From the NCBI GenBank assembly GCA_964017235.1, contig OZ024930.1, positions 156,860,221 through 156,924,220 on the forward strand: a DNA stretch of 64,000 bases, in the 5' to 3' direction. How positions within the stretch are numbered: position 1 is the stretch's first letter; each line of letters begins with the position of its first letter. Under the pieces are notes generated by a model. That model made no database searches and was not told the DNA's origin. It worked only from the letters and a program-made list of their open reading frames with translations. Both the position numbers and the translations under genes were made by a program. Source of the stretch: Sabellastarte sp. h YS-2021 (Eukaryota; Annelida; Polychaeta; Sabellida; Sabellidae). Positions 48,038 to 58,512 of the stretch are shown here, piece by piece.

Positions 48038-49703
48038 CTTCTGCTTTGCGGATTACCGCATCCGGGAACAGAGCATGGGTATTCAAAGGACAATTCCGCA
48101 GGGCGGAAAAGGTGTCTGGTTTTATACCTAGCTTCAAATGATCCAGATAAGAGTCTCGACGCACTAGGGTGAGATTGGCCATCTGAACAAAGGTAAAGTC
48201 AGAAAGATGTTGGAGGGATTTTCCGACCGCAAAACTCACATTCTGATTGAATGATGTTAGATAGTGAAGTTCGTCCAACGCGGCCTGAGCCTTGGGAGAT
48301 GATTTGCCCTTTCCAAGTTCACTCTGTAAAACTTTTAACTGTTCCTGGACACTGTCCTGTATTTTAGTAATACAACGGTTGAATCCTGCAGATTGGTTGC
48401 ATATATAGCTAGTCTCTTTGGCAGCCTTTTCCCATTTCCTGAGCGTGTCCTGAGCAATGGGCCGGGAAGAAGGTTGAGAAGTAGTAGCACAGGGTTTTGC
48501 AATGCGGGCAAAAGCACTATTAAGTTTCGCCGCATCATTCGGCCAAGTTGTAACATATTTTCCAGGTCTGGAGATGTCCTTGGGCTCTGCCGGATGTATC
48601 CCATACCACCTAGCTTGTGATTTAGGGGGACGGAGATAGTGGTCCATATGTAGACCCCCGGGTTCTGCAGATTTTGAAGGGTAGCCTTCAATGAGTACCA
48701 GATTCAAATTCTCCAACTTTTTACATAACCAATCCTCCGGGGGGAGGTTGACGGATACCTTTCCTACTGGCTGTGATCTATGACCTATCCACGGATTATC
48801 AGCCCTGGAAGAAGGAGAATATTCTAAATCCGGGATGTGTGACCATCCCATAAAGGCGCGGACGCCTCTCACTGTCTCCCTGTAGTTTTGGTCCTCGCTC
48901 ATAGCGCGGTCACTTTCAACACTTTCAACGTTGTCTTGATCTGGCTGATCCTCCAGTTCTGACAATTCGCCCTCTTCAACATGAGTAGGTGGTGAAACAT
49001 TCCGGGCAGAAACTGACAGAGGTTCAACACCTTGGTCATAAGACACCGGGCCGGAAGAAGTAGGTCCAGCAAAAACCGGTTCCGGGTCAGGGTCCTGGTA
49101 TAACTGTTCCAGAGGAGACACCATATCCATATTAGAAGCACTTTGAGTTCTATCCGGACCAGAAGCCGGGGCGGCTTGGCCGGAAGGAACTGAAGTCAAG
49201 AGGAAAGGGGCTTGAGAAATTGATCCGGCAGGTGCTTGATGAGAAACCGGTGCTTTCACCGGGGAGAAAGATGGCTGAGAAGCTGGACGATGTCCTAGAG
49301 TTAATAGAGCTTCTAGACGAGCCATGCGAACTGACCACTTTTCATCCAGTTCTTGGAGGTCTTTCCGGAAGGATGGTTGTGGTAAAGCAAGGTCAGAAGA
49401 AGGTTCATGAGTAGAAACAGAAGGCTCTACGTCCTGCGAATCTACTTGGCCAACAACCGTAACAGAAGCTGGGTCTATTAGAGTTTCTTTACTTTTTGCC
49501 TTTTCCTTTCGCAGTTTATATGTTGGTGTAGCCAACTGAATCACCTGCTCCGGAGTTAACAAATCGCAGTACTCACAGGGTAACTTAGCCACACACGGAT
49601 CCTCACCCATGCCTTTGTCCCTGCAACGTGCACAGCGAGAGTGGGTGTCAAAAGAGGCCATTATATGGCCGCACGCCCCTTTCCTTTGTCCTGGAGATGC
49701 CAT
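47760..49703 (-). CDS. DIRS-3 Gag-like ORF1
   Basis: 647 codons from ATG 49703 (MASPGQRKGACGH) to TGA 47760-47762. Residues 10-46 form a Cys/His motif (CGHIMASFDTHSRCARC, GEDPC, CEYC) shared with the other DIRS copies. The middle is acidic and Pro/Ser-rich. A conserved core has EDWLCKKLENLNLVLIEGY, RWYGI, CNQSAGFNRC and NLTLVRRDSYLDHLKLGIKP. The tail is RG-rich (GRGRARGRGRGGQPGRGTR), suited to binding RNA. It probably forms the particle in which reverse transcription occurs. The stop context is AAA UGA CAA UUA. Confidence 0.88.
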   Translation of the reverse strand: MASPGQRKGACGHIMASFDTHSRCARCRDKGMGEDPCVAKLPCEYCDLLTPEQVIQLATPTYKLRKEKAKSKETLIDPASVTVVGQVDSQDVEPSVSTHEPSSDLALPQPSFRKDLQELDEKWSVRMARLEALLTLGHRPASQPSFSPVKAPVSHQAPAGSISQAPFLLTSVPSGQAAPASGPDRTQSASNMDMVSPLEQLYQDPDPEPVFAGPTSSGPVSYDQGVEPLSVSARNVSPPTHVEEGELSELEDQPDQDNVESVESDRAMSEDQNYRETVRGVRAFMGWSHIPDLEYSPSSRADNPWIGHRSQPVGKVSVNLPPEDWLCKKLENLNLVLIEGYPSKSAEPGGLHMDHYLRPPKSQARWYGIHPAEPKDISRPGKYVTTWPNDAAKLNSAFARIAKPCATTSQPSSRPIAQDTLRKWEKAAKETSYICNQSAGFNRCITKIQDSVQEQLKVLQSELGKGKSSPKAQAALDELHYLTSFNQNVSFAVGKSLQHLSDFTFVQMANLTLVRRDSYLDHLKLGIKPDTFSALRNCPLNTHALFPDAVIRKAEDEIAQFETVKRTHQPGPGRGGFAGNQKRQQARYQPYSTSWKPGQDTSHTGNPTGKDMPAWKSFGGRGRARGRGRGGQPGRGTRPPRDQGQYK

Positions 49704-49814
49704 GATGAATTAAGATTCCAACTGACAAAGCTCAAGTACACACAAAAAGGATTGATATAATTATCCACAAAATAGAAAGTTTTAGAGAAAACACAACTTC
49801 AAAACTCGCGCCAA

Positions 49815-49987
49815 ACGAAAAAGATGCTATGACGTCACGTCCCTCTGGCGAGTAAAGCAGGAACTAGGCCACCTGGCGAGTGGATTGGAGTGTACCGGTC
49901 CGGCCGGAGGTGAAACTCAGGACGTCTTTTTCTGGCGTTTGGCGGGACCGGCTGGCGCCGGACAATAGCTATCGTCTGTTAGGTAAG
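49815..49987. repeat. DIRS-3 inverted terminal repeat (right)
   Basis: Complement of 43911-44083. It lies upstream of Gag on the coding strand. Confidence 0.92.
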
Positions 49988-50013
49988 ATGTATTAACGCA
50001 ATGAAAACTGAGT

Positions 50014-50051
50014 TTCACCACACTGGGCAGACCCTCAGGTACAGATGCTAC
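50014..50051 (-). pseudogene. Partial copy of ATP2C1 exon G beside DIRS-3
   Basis: 34 of 38 bases match exon G (43774-43811), including the codons for PEGLP; the minus strand reads VASVPEGLPSVV. The match to exon G ends at GTGGTGA, a few bases from the DIRS-3 border. The rest of the exon and its donor are missing, so this cannot be a full alternative exon. It could be a relic of local duplication or of template switching. Confidence 0.75.
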
Positions 50052-50279
50052 AAACAATACCAATAATGGTTTACTTTTGTAAGGAACGTTAAACAAGCAA
50101 ATTAAGATAATTGTGAACAACTCCCCTTTGGATAAATTCAAACACCAACTAGACTATTGCTTTGCAGGAGAAAAAGAAAATGTTTTTACATAGCAGAAAC
50201 AAAGCGTCCCCATGGGCATCAATGATTATGTCAAAATGGCTATCTTCCTCTGTTTAATATGTTTTCCTTTAATACAAAA

Positions 50280-50600
50280 AATTAACCTACCTGCAAAAAT
50301 GGCCACCAAAAATGTTGGGAAAATGATTTTTGGCAAAAACTTGCAGATGACCCCAATGAACAAATATTTTGTTGAAATTGCTCTATCTCGCACTCTTCCC
50401 AAGATAAATGCGTTTTTGCATTTTACGCAGAATTTCATGAAGTCCAATAAAAATGGCCAAAAACAATTTTTGGCAAAAAGTGGCAGATGACACTATGGAT
50501 ACTATAGGGGTAAAAATTTTCCTCAAAATCGCTCTATCTTGCACCATTTCTGAGATATTAAAGATTTTACATTTTCAATATGAAAAAAATGTGGTGTTTC
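50280..50600. repeat. Degenerate units related to the 169-bp array
   Basis: ATTTTTGGCAAAAA and AAAT(T/C)GCTCTATCT(C/T)GCA occur twice each at about 160-bp spacing. They match the consensus of the array at 41000-43265, which now lies on the other side of DIRS-3 and exon G. Confidence 0.6.
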
Positions 50601-50649
50601 ATCAATTGTTAATAAGTCAGCCATTTTGTAACAAATCACTTCCAAAACA

Positions 50650-51980
50650 ACACACCTACTTGCCAGATTTCATGTGAATAGGTGAAGCACTTTTAAGTTC
50701 TTATCCGGATAAGCACACCTATTTGTAAAAAGATGTTTTTGGTCATGTAACTTCTCTATTTTTTTTTTAATTCATGACACCATATTACTGGAAGCTTAAA
50801 AACATTTTTTCTGACAATGAACAGAAAGAAGGAGCGAGGGCAGATTGTGAACACCACAAAAAAAAATATCCATCTCTTCAGTGGGTTGACACAAAAAAAA
50901 TATCCTGTGACTGACAGTACTCCACCCATTCCAAAGATTCTACTGTAAAATTTATATTGACTGGTTGTTCTCACTCAAGTATAAAGTACTATAAACTTTC
51001 TGTTGCTACATAAAATTGGATAATTTAATAGTTTTTCCAATTTTTATAAGAAATATTTACATTTCCTAACAGTAGTTATTTGTTGGAGCCATCAAACTCA
51101 TTGGCCAATGCAGAGATGTAACAACATTAACCAGGCCACCGAGTTTCATTTGTCCATCCTCCTGCCAATTTGATCACATGATCACATTGTTTACTTCATT
51201 AATTTTCTCGGCCACCAACAGTGAGGATGTCTTTCGGGAATTGGACAAAGTATGTCAGAAATTTCATTTATGTTTCTAAGAATTTTAGTGATTCTCTACT
51301 TTCAAAACATCTAAGAAACAGAAGTGCCACTTTTAATGCATGGTATATTAAAATTTTCAGAGATATGTTGAAAAGACAAAGATACAGGACCATTTTTGGA
51401 TGTTGAGATTGATAATTTAATTGTCACCATCCTCAAATAGTTAGCCAGTCTGCCGTTTCATATGTTATAAAATGGTAAGGGTATTTCACTATAAAATTTG
51501 ATATTTTATATTTGAAGTAAAATGGCCAACTATAAATAAAACCAAATCTACCTAAAATATACTTTGCTGTTATGGTAGGAACACAATAATCTAGAAACTT
51601 AAAGAGCAAAATATGAGGACTCCTCACTAAAGGAAATTTACTGAAAGTCTAAGTTAAGGATTTCCTGAATTCTTAAGACAACCTGAAAATTTATAGAAAG
51701 AATGTTAGGCTCCTTTGTTAAGGGACATTAATCAATAACAAAACAAAATGTCCAACAAATCACCAAAAATCTTAACTTTTATGGATTTCTTAGAATAAAA
51801 GAGGTTCAATGCCTACGGGCCTTTATATCTCAATACAGTAAAGCAGAAAATTTAGATCCCATGAAATTTTATCTTACCTTCTTGTTTACTTTGTATTGTT
51901 CTCCATTGTGCTATCCCTTCATTTTTTACAATTTTCCAAATGTATTGTAGGTTTAAATTTTACTTGTAAAAAAAACTGTG
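50650..51980. other. Intron sequence without recognised elements
   Basis: AT-rich; short open frames only, none with recognisable similarity. Confidence 0.45.
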
Positions 51981-51985
51981 TTCTA

Positions 51986-52525
51986 TAGTGTTGGGATCAA
52001 GTGCCATGTTGAGGATCGATATCGAATGAAAATTTAGGGTGGTGAATCAATCGATATTTCAATATCAGGACCATTATTGTAAGCCGTGGGAGATAATACA
52101 GGATATTGGAAAACGTGCACATATTTGCATGAATTTATCAAAACATACTACTAATGCACCAAAAAGACATTTCTTCAAAATAAAATAAAATAAACACAAT
52201 TCACATAAAAGAACATTTTTCATGCTTTCCTGTGTACTAGCTGTCAGGTTTTGTATCTCTTCCGTGAAACAGAAGTAGGTCACTGACAATGTAAACAAAG
52301 ATGGCGCCAGACTTGACCCCATTTTGTTTTAGTTTTAACTGTGCGTTTTAAAGATTTTATACAATAAATATGGGTTTAAGCAGTAAAATGACCATATTTT
52401 TTTAAATTTTTGTCTGTTTGGTGTATGTTATTTCGATACTGAAATGTTTGTAGTATGTGTATATTGGCAGTTCTGTGGGATAATCGATTGATATTGAAAG
52501 ATCAAGCACCAATCCCTATACTAGT
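51986..52525. mobile_element. Possible hAT-like MITE
   Basis: TAGTGTTGGGATCAAGTGCC at the left and GATCAAGCACCAATCCCTAT at the right are imperfectly inverted, with ATCGAT/ATATCGA motifs just inside each end. TAGTGTTGGG resembles hAT-type termini. Arms are degenerate and no target duplication was confirmed. Confidence 0.4.
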
Positions 52526-52677
52526 GATCTATTACTTCGACCTCATAATGGATTCAACTTAGACATACAACATATACACTGACTTCTTTGGTATATATAC
52601 AAGTGTAGTTAAAGGTATTCCAGTCATGTTGGTAATACTGAATGTGACTTATTCACCTGACAATGTTCTGCACCTAC

Positions 52678-52820
52678 CTGACTCCAATGGTGAACATATC
52701 AAGCAGCTTTCTGCCCTGAACCCAGCCTAGGAACATAATGAATCCAATGATACAGAAGGAATAGAACGACAGCTGCTTCCCCAGTTGACTCATTGTTATC
52801 TGTAGAGGCGTCTTAGGGGG
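52678..52820 (-). CDS. ATP2C1: ATP2C1 exon F (M3)
   Basis: 143 bp, phase 0 in, phase 2 out, encoding [20 protein letters not shown], then [20 protein letters not shown] and DMFTIGV. It matches the SPCA stalk and M3 ([20 protein letters not shown]). Acceptor TTTTCAG, donor GTAGGT. Confidence 0.93.
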
Positions 52821-53385
52821 CTGAAAAGTAGAACACGACCATTTTAAGGGTTTTACGAGTTCTGAAAGGACCAACCAGTTTGTGGCCAATAAGTAAGAAC
52901 TGAAAATATTCAGAAAGAGACAATAGTAAACTGGGTCTTTAAGTAATAGCCTGTTCCACTATGGCGATCGACCTCTTGATTGTGTGGTAATCCAGAAAAT
53001 TAGCTGTTCAGGAGGTAGGCTTAAGACTAGATTGCCTGAACGGAACAGCCCTATTAGAACTGAAATGGCATGGAATCGAATAATCTCAAAATATTGCTTT
53101 CTTCCATCACATCATTTCTTCAGCTTGACACCAGTCATCCTATTACTTACACTTACTGTGACTTTTAGCATAACCTCCATTATGCAAATATTTATTTCCA
53201 GATTTTCCTCAGTTACCCCTCCCTACTATTTTCTAGAAAATTGGCTCTTCCATTTTATGAAGATTATTCATCTGAAGACATCTATACACTCCTTTAATAG
53301 ATCATATACATTCTACTGAACAAGTTAATCATCCCAACTGAAACTAGATCTCAAATAAAGATAATTTTCAACACAATTCAACTTA

Positions 53386-53493
<108 letters not shown>

Positions 53494-53914
53494 CTATAAA
53501 ACAAACACTGGATTGTTTAAGATCAAACTATTCAACACTACTAGAAACTTTCTGCCACTCATTCTTCTGATGCACTGACAATAAATATACAGCTATCTTC
53601 TGGAGGTAGATCACAATGACCAAGAAAAGGACATGACAAAGCCTGTATTACCAATCACAAATCTATTGAAACCTTTAACAAACACAAACTTATCGTGTTT
53701 ACTACATAATTTGTTATTACTAGGAGACACTGGAGCAAACTTACTTGCAGAACATGTACTTTTATTTTTGACTTATTGGGTGAAAATGTAAGTGCTAGAC
53801 TGACCAGATGCCTGTATGAAACCAACCAGGTGGAGTTTGCAGTGGTATAGTGATGATATAAGTCTAAAGGCTTCCACACTCTGCAGGTATCAGAAAGTGG
53901 GGATATGACTCCTT

Positions 53915-54595
53915 ACGCCCCATTCATACTATAGGCAGTATACCCTGTGGTTAGAAGTTTTACTCAGCAGCAGAACCGCCTCCCAGGACACCTCACATCT
54001 TCCCAGATTTGGTGTACCCATAAGGTATCATGCGCATGGCTGCTTATGGCGCATGGCTGCTTATGGCACATGGTGTGTAACCGTAAACAACAGTAGGACA
54101 ACAGTAGTACAAACGTTGTGTGTTGGGAGGAGAGATTATTGAATGGTTCTGCTGGGAGTCGATCCCACAGACTTTGGATTACACACAGATATAAACACAA
54201 GTCTAACTCTTTAACCAGCTGAACAAAAGGGGAATCCCTGGAAGCCCAGGTGTTTATAGAACTGATATATACGAGAATATTACAGTTGGTCAACAAGAGG
54301 CAACCTTCATTAACCTCAACCCACCTTTAGTAGCCACCAGACGAACACATCCTACCAAAACACAACCGAGTCACAACCTTATATAAACCGTGGACATCGA
54401 CTATATTTATCTGCCGAATGTCACAGTGAGAAATTCAGAGGCGGAAATTTAAAAGATTTTAAAATTTCAGTACAATGCTCAAAGAATGGGACAGCAGGTC
54501 AAAGTATCACAAGTTTGCATAAGGACGTCAAATGGTAGTTGAGGACAGAGGTGTTTTATCTAATGCCTATAATCGCCTATAGTGTGAGAGGGGTA
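53915..54595. mobile_element. MITE, member 3 of a three-copy family
   Basis: The left end ACGCCCCATTCATACTATAG and the right end CTATAGTGTGAGAGGGGT are inverted. At 681 bp it is longer than the copies at 12558 and 14619, which share the CTATAG/CTGTAGTGTGA terminus and an ACAACCTTATATAAACCGTG-like internal motif. Confidence 0.6.
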
Positions 54596-54726
54596 TTAGC
54601 TGTACCGTTACCCTTTTTAGAGTGATTGGTTTCATATGATAACTAAGAGTTTGAGATTTTTGTATCGTTACTTCTGTAAGTTTGTATGTTATTACACGAC
54701 AAATTTTTAAAAAATTCAATAACTAC

Positions 54727-54882
54727 CTTCCCGATGCCACATCTGACGAGAGTGCCCATGAAGCAGATGTTTTGTCTCTCTGTGACAGAATTGTTTCCAA
54801 TATGTTTGACAATGTCAACATGCTTCATTGCAGGCTCTGTTTCACCTGTGAAACTGGACTCATTCACTGACAGGTCAAAAGC
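54727..54882 (-). CDS. ATP2C1: ATP2C1 exon D (actuator, TGE)
   Basis: 156 bp (52 codons, phase 0) encoding AFDLSVNESSFTGETEPAMK, then RQNICFMGTLVRCGIGK. The TGE motif of the actuator domain, which drives dephosphorylation, is present as SFTGET. Acceptor CTTATAG, donor GTAGTT. Confidence 0.94.
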
Positions 54883-55402
54883 CTATAAGACAGAACTAGT
54901 TTTGTATCTGTGCTGATATTAAGGGTATAGTCATAACTTCACACTTCCACTTTAGTGTTACAATTGAAAGAAATTTTGGAAACCAGGTCCCGAAAACAGA
55001 AATTCAGCAAAAAACGGACTCATTCAAATTAGTATAGTTAGTAGTTTCTTTGCAATATTTTATACTTTTGATACAAAATATGCTGGTTTGGGGAAAAAAT
55101 CTATATCCAGTTACTTTTAATAAGGTTTTCATGTATTTTACTTCCATATTTTATGCAAGAACATAAAAAGTAAAAGAAGAATGGTTAATTTTTTAAAACC
55201 AAATTGAAATACTTTCACAATTTCAACAGCTGACAACACATGCAAATAGTACTTAGTATTACAAAAGTGAAATCCTAAGTTGGCCACAAAAATTATCAAA
55301 AAACACAATTCTGTTTATTTCTGCATTAAGATTCCTGAACTTACCAGCTTAACTTTAAACAGAGATCGATAGAGTGTGGAATAATTATTCACTGCCACTT
55401 AC

Positions 55403-55511
55403 CTCAAACAACCTGAGGTCAGCAGGTACACGGTCACCAGTGCTTAAATACACAATGTCTCCAGGCACCAACTCCCTGGCTAGAAACGTCTCTAACCTGC
55501 CATTCCGTAAG
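55403..55511 (-). CDS. ATP2C1: ATP2C1 exon C (actuator domain)
   Basis: 109 bp, phase 2 in, phase 0 out, encoding [20 protein letters not shown], then [21 protein letters not shown] and [10 protein letters not shown] are P-type ATPase signatures. Acceptor TTTCAG, donor GTAAGT. Confidence 0.95.
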
Positions 55512-55656
55512 CTGAAACAGCATTTAGGGTGCTTAATTAGTGAAACATGTAAAACTCACACTGGTGTATGAATCAATCACTGGGAATACATCCATTTACA
55601 CCAAGAAGCACAATTCTGAAAACTAGTTGTGCTACTAAAATTGTAAGGAAACACTA

Positions 55657-55812
<156 letters not shown>

Positions 55813-55869
55813 TTAACTGTTTTCTTATTTGTATCACTTCATATAGGATAATGTGATCGTATATTCTGC

Positions 55870-55927
55870 ATATTTGGAGTCACACCTTAAAAATGTACCA
55901 ATTTAAAGCATTTTATCCGTATATCAT
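55870..55927 (+). repeat. Dispersed repeat, copy 2
   Basis: Counterpart of 901-955; both begin ATATTTGGAGTCACA. Located in the intron between exons A and B. Confidence 0.45.
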
Positions 55928-56220
55928 GTCTATGGTATAAAGTCTAGCATTTACTTGCACATTACCCAACAACGTGCATGACTTTTCTTCATTTCTAACA
56001 CCTTGATATAATCCACAGAGTTTGAAATGTTTATATCCAGGGTGCATGTGATATATTTGGCATTTCCTCCGTCTACAAAGATACTACACATCACAGTTAA
56101 CTGGTTAATCATCACCTCATACCAGCAGCTACATAGCAACCGAGTTATTGGAATTTTGACAGCCTTAATATTTAATAACCATCATATGCTTTTTTTATAC
56201 AAAGAATGTGTTTCACTTAC

Positions 56221-56310
56221 AACTGTAATACTGATGGCATCATCAAACTGTCTCATCAATACACTGACACATGCTGAGGCAAGTAGTAACAGTATCAAGG
56301 GATCCTTGAA
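56221..56310 (-). CDS. ATP2C1: ATP2C1 exon A (M1/M2), first exon visible
   Basis: 90 bp (30 codons, phase 0) encoding [20 protein letters not shown], then [10 protein letters not shown], as in SPCA1 (FKNPLIMLLLASA, QFDDAVSITV). Acceptor TTCTTTCAG, donor GTAAGT. Upstream exons for the N-terminus (about 80 residues) were not found between here and 64000, so they lie outside the window or were missed because they are short. Confidence 0.93.
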
Positions 56311-57409
56311 CTGAAAGAACAGGAGCAAGATTGACAATATCAATCCGCTAAACTCATCTTCATATGAAGACTTCTACAGTAACAATTCTTGTTGTAGTAA
56401 ATGTTGGCAGAGGAAATTCTGTTTCAAAGTAAAATAAGTTCAGAGATTAATTTTGATTATGTGAAATCGCCAGTTAAACCTTCAGTGATTTCGTGAATTT
56501 CTTAGAAATTTTCATGAATTCCCTGTTCCATTTGTGGATTTCGTCAATTCCATAAACATGTCCAAAGAATTCAGAATTTCAAACTTTTACTGCAATACTT
56601 TCACAAAACACAAGTACAAGTACTTTTTATATGTACATCGCAAAAATATGAATACCAAATCATTAAGTCTTAAAACTAATATGAGTTATTCACTGAGATA
56701 TACAATTTATAAAACACACATTCAATGAGCACTGATATGAAAATCTGCTTTGTTACACTTAAGAAATACAAGTTTTTCAAAAATTTTAAATTGTGAGTAA
56801 ACACTTGCCTAAATTGAAATCTTAAAAAAATCTGACTTAAAAATATCCTCTTGGACTTCTATTCAGGATGCTTGCATTGAAAGATTATATGCACAGACTT
56901 TCTTTAGTTGGTGCACAGACTTTTCTAGTTGGAGCACAGAGTGTTAAAGGATTTGCACCAGTCCTTAAAAATTAATTTATGTTTTGCATGTTTGTTAACT
57001 GGAACACATTTTATAAATGAATGATATAAAGGAAGTACTGAATTAAGATAGTCAATCAACAATCTGTCGATGTAAGGGATTAGCTTACTTCACTTACATA
57101 AATCCATCATTTTTAAAATAATATTATTGATATTATGTGCTGACAATAGCTAATTCAAGCGATTCAAAGCTTTTATCTTAATATTTTTTTCGTTTACGGG
57201 AGCCGCCACATTGGATGTTGTTTCCTGTTAAGGTGGATACTAAACTTCGCGAGGGCTCGATGTTGAGTTGAGTTTTTATCTGCGAGCATTTGACCCGAAT
57301 TATTTGTACTCGTCACACCCCTACAAATAACTGGCCTTCTCCTCTGTAACAAGCATAACAACAACACTCTGGGTGACTGAGTCCGCCTTTCGTGCAAAAA
57401 TAAATAGCA
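56311..57409. other. Intron sequence without recognised elements
   Basis: AT-rich; no N-terminal ATP2C1 exon recognised. Confidence 0.45.
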
Positions 57410-58512
57410 CAGGCAAGATTTTCAAACTCATGGTCACTATAACTAGGTCATAGGTCACATCAAGACTACACCATGACGATGCACACCTACAACCCCCAAC
57501 CAATCTCCCTACCAAGTATCAACTTCCTACATCTTAGAGTTTCTGAGATATAGCCCCGACAAAATTTTATAGGTCAAGGTCACTACGGCAAGATCAAAGT
57601 TCAAATCAAGGACACACCATGATGTTGCACACCTACAATCCCAAACAAATATCCCTACCAAATATCAACTTCCTACATCTTACAGTTTCCAAGATATTAC
57701 CCAGACAAGATTTTGCAGGTCAAGGTCACAACAGCAAGGTCAAAGGCCAAATCACGGTCACCCCAAGATGTTTCACACCTACAACTCCAACCAATGTCCC
57801 TACCAAATATCAACTTCCTACACCTCACGGTTTCCGAGATATAGCCCGGACAAGATTTTATAGGTCAAAGTAACTACAGCAAGGTCAAAGGTCAAATCAA
57901 GGTCACCCTATGACGTTTCACACATACAACTCCAACCAATGTCCCTACCAAATATCAACTTCCTACACCTTACAGTTTCCGAGATACAGCTCGGACAAGA
58001 TTTTATAGATCAAGGTCACTACTGTAAGGTCAAAGGCCAAATCAAGGTCACACCATGACATTTAATACCTACAACCGGCAACCTATGTCCCTACCAAATA
58101 TCAACTTCCTACACCTTACAGTTTCTGAGATATAGCCCGGACAAGATTTTATAAGTCAAGGTCACTACAGCAAGGTCAAAGGTCAAATTAAGGTCACATC
58201 ATGACTTTGCACACCTACACCCCCTAACCAATGTCCCTACCAAGAAGAACTTCCTACACCTTACGGTTTCCAAGATATAGCCCGGACAAGATTTTATATG
58301 TTAAGGTCACTACAGCAAGGTCAAATCAACGTCACACCATGACGTTGCACACCTACACCCCCTAACCACTGTCCCCACCAAGTATCAACTTCCTACACCT
58401 TACGGATTCCAAAATATAGCCCGGACAATATTTTCAAGGTCAAGTTCACTACAGCAAGGTCAAAGGTCAAATCAAGGTCATACTATGACGTCGCACACCT
58501 ACAACTCCAAAC
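57410..58512. repeat. Family-B satellite array, 5' part of copy 2
   Basis: About seven units of 140-150 bp with CTACCAAATATCAACTTCC and GATATAGCCCGGACAAG, as at 38550-39314. The array breaks at about 58512 where a family-A element begins, and resumes after 61126. Confidence 0.8.

Larger units (their letters stand above)
43866..50006 (-). mobile_element. DIRS-3: apparently intact DIRS-like retrotransposon
   Basis: This is a 6.14-kb element on the minus strand. Its 173-bp inverted repeats (43911-44083 and 49815-49987) differ at about one or two positions. The internal complementary region is at 44139-44235, the Gag ORF has 647 codons, the RT/RNase H/methyltransferase-like ORF has 867 and the Cys-rich/recombinase frame has about 1070. 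All catalytic motifs seen are intact and there are no internal stops, so this is the reference copy for the window. Near-identical repeats and full ORFs point to a recent insertion. It lies in the ATP2C1 intron between exons F and G in the sense orientation. Borders are accurate to a few bases. Confidence 0.92.

Noticed and set aside
49908..49919. Direct target-site duplication for DIRS-3
   Set aside because: The shared CTGAGTTTCACC is inside the terminal repeat on one side and in the flank on the other, so it is not a duplication produced by insertion.
50007..50141. Mutually exclusive alternative to ATP2C1 exon G
   Set aside because: Only about 38 bp are similar and the 3' half and donor are absent, so it cannot serve as a complete exon; kept as a partial copy.
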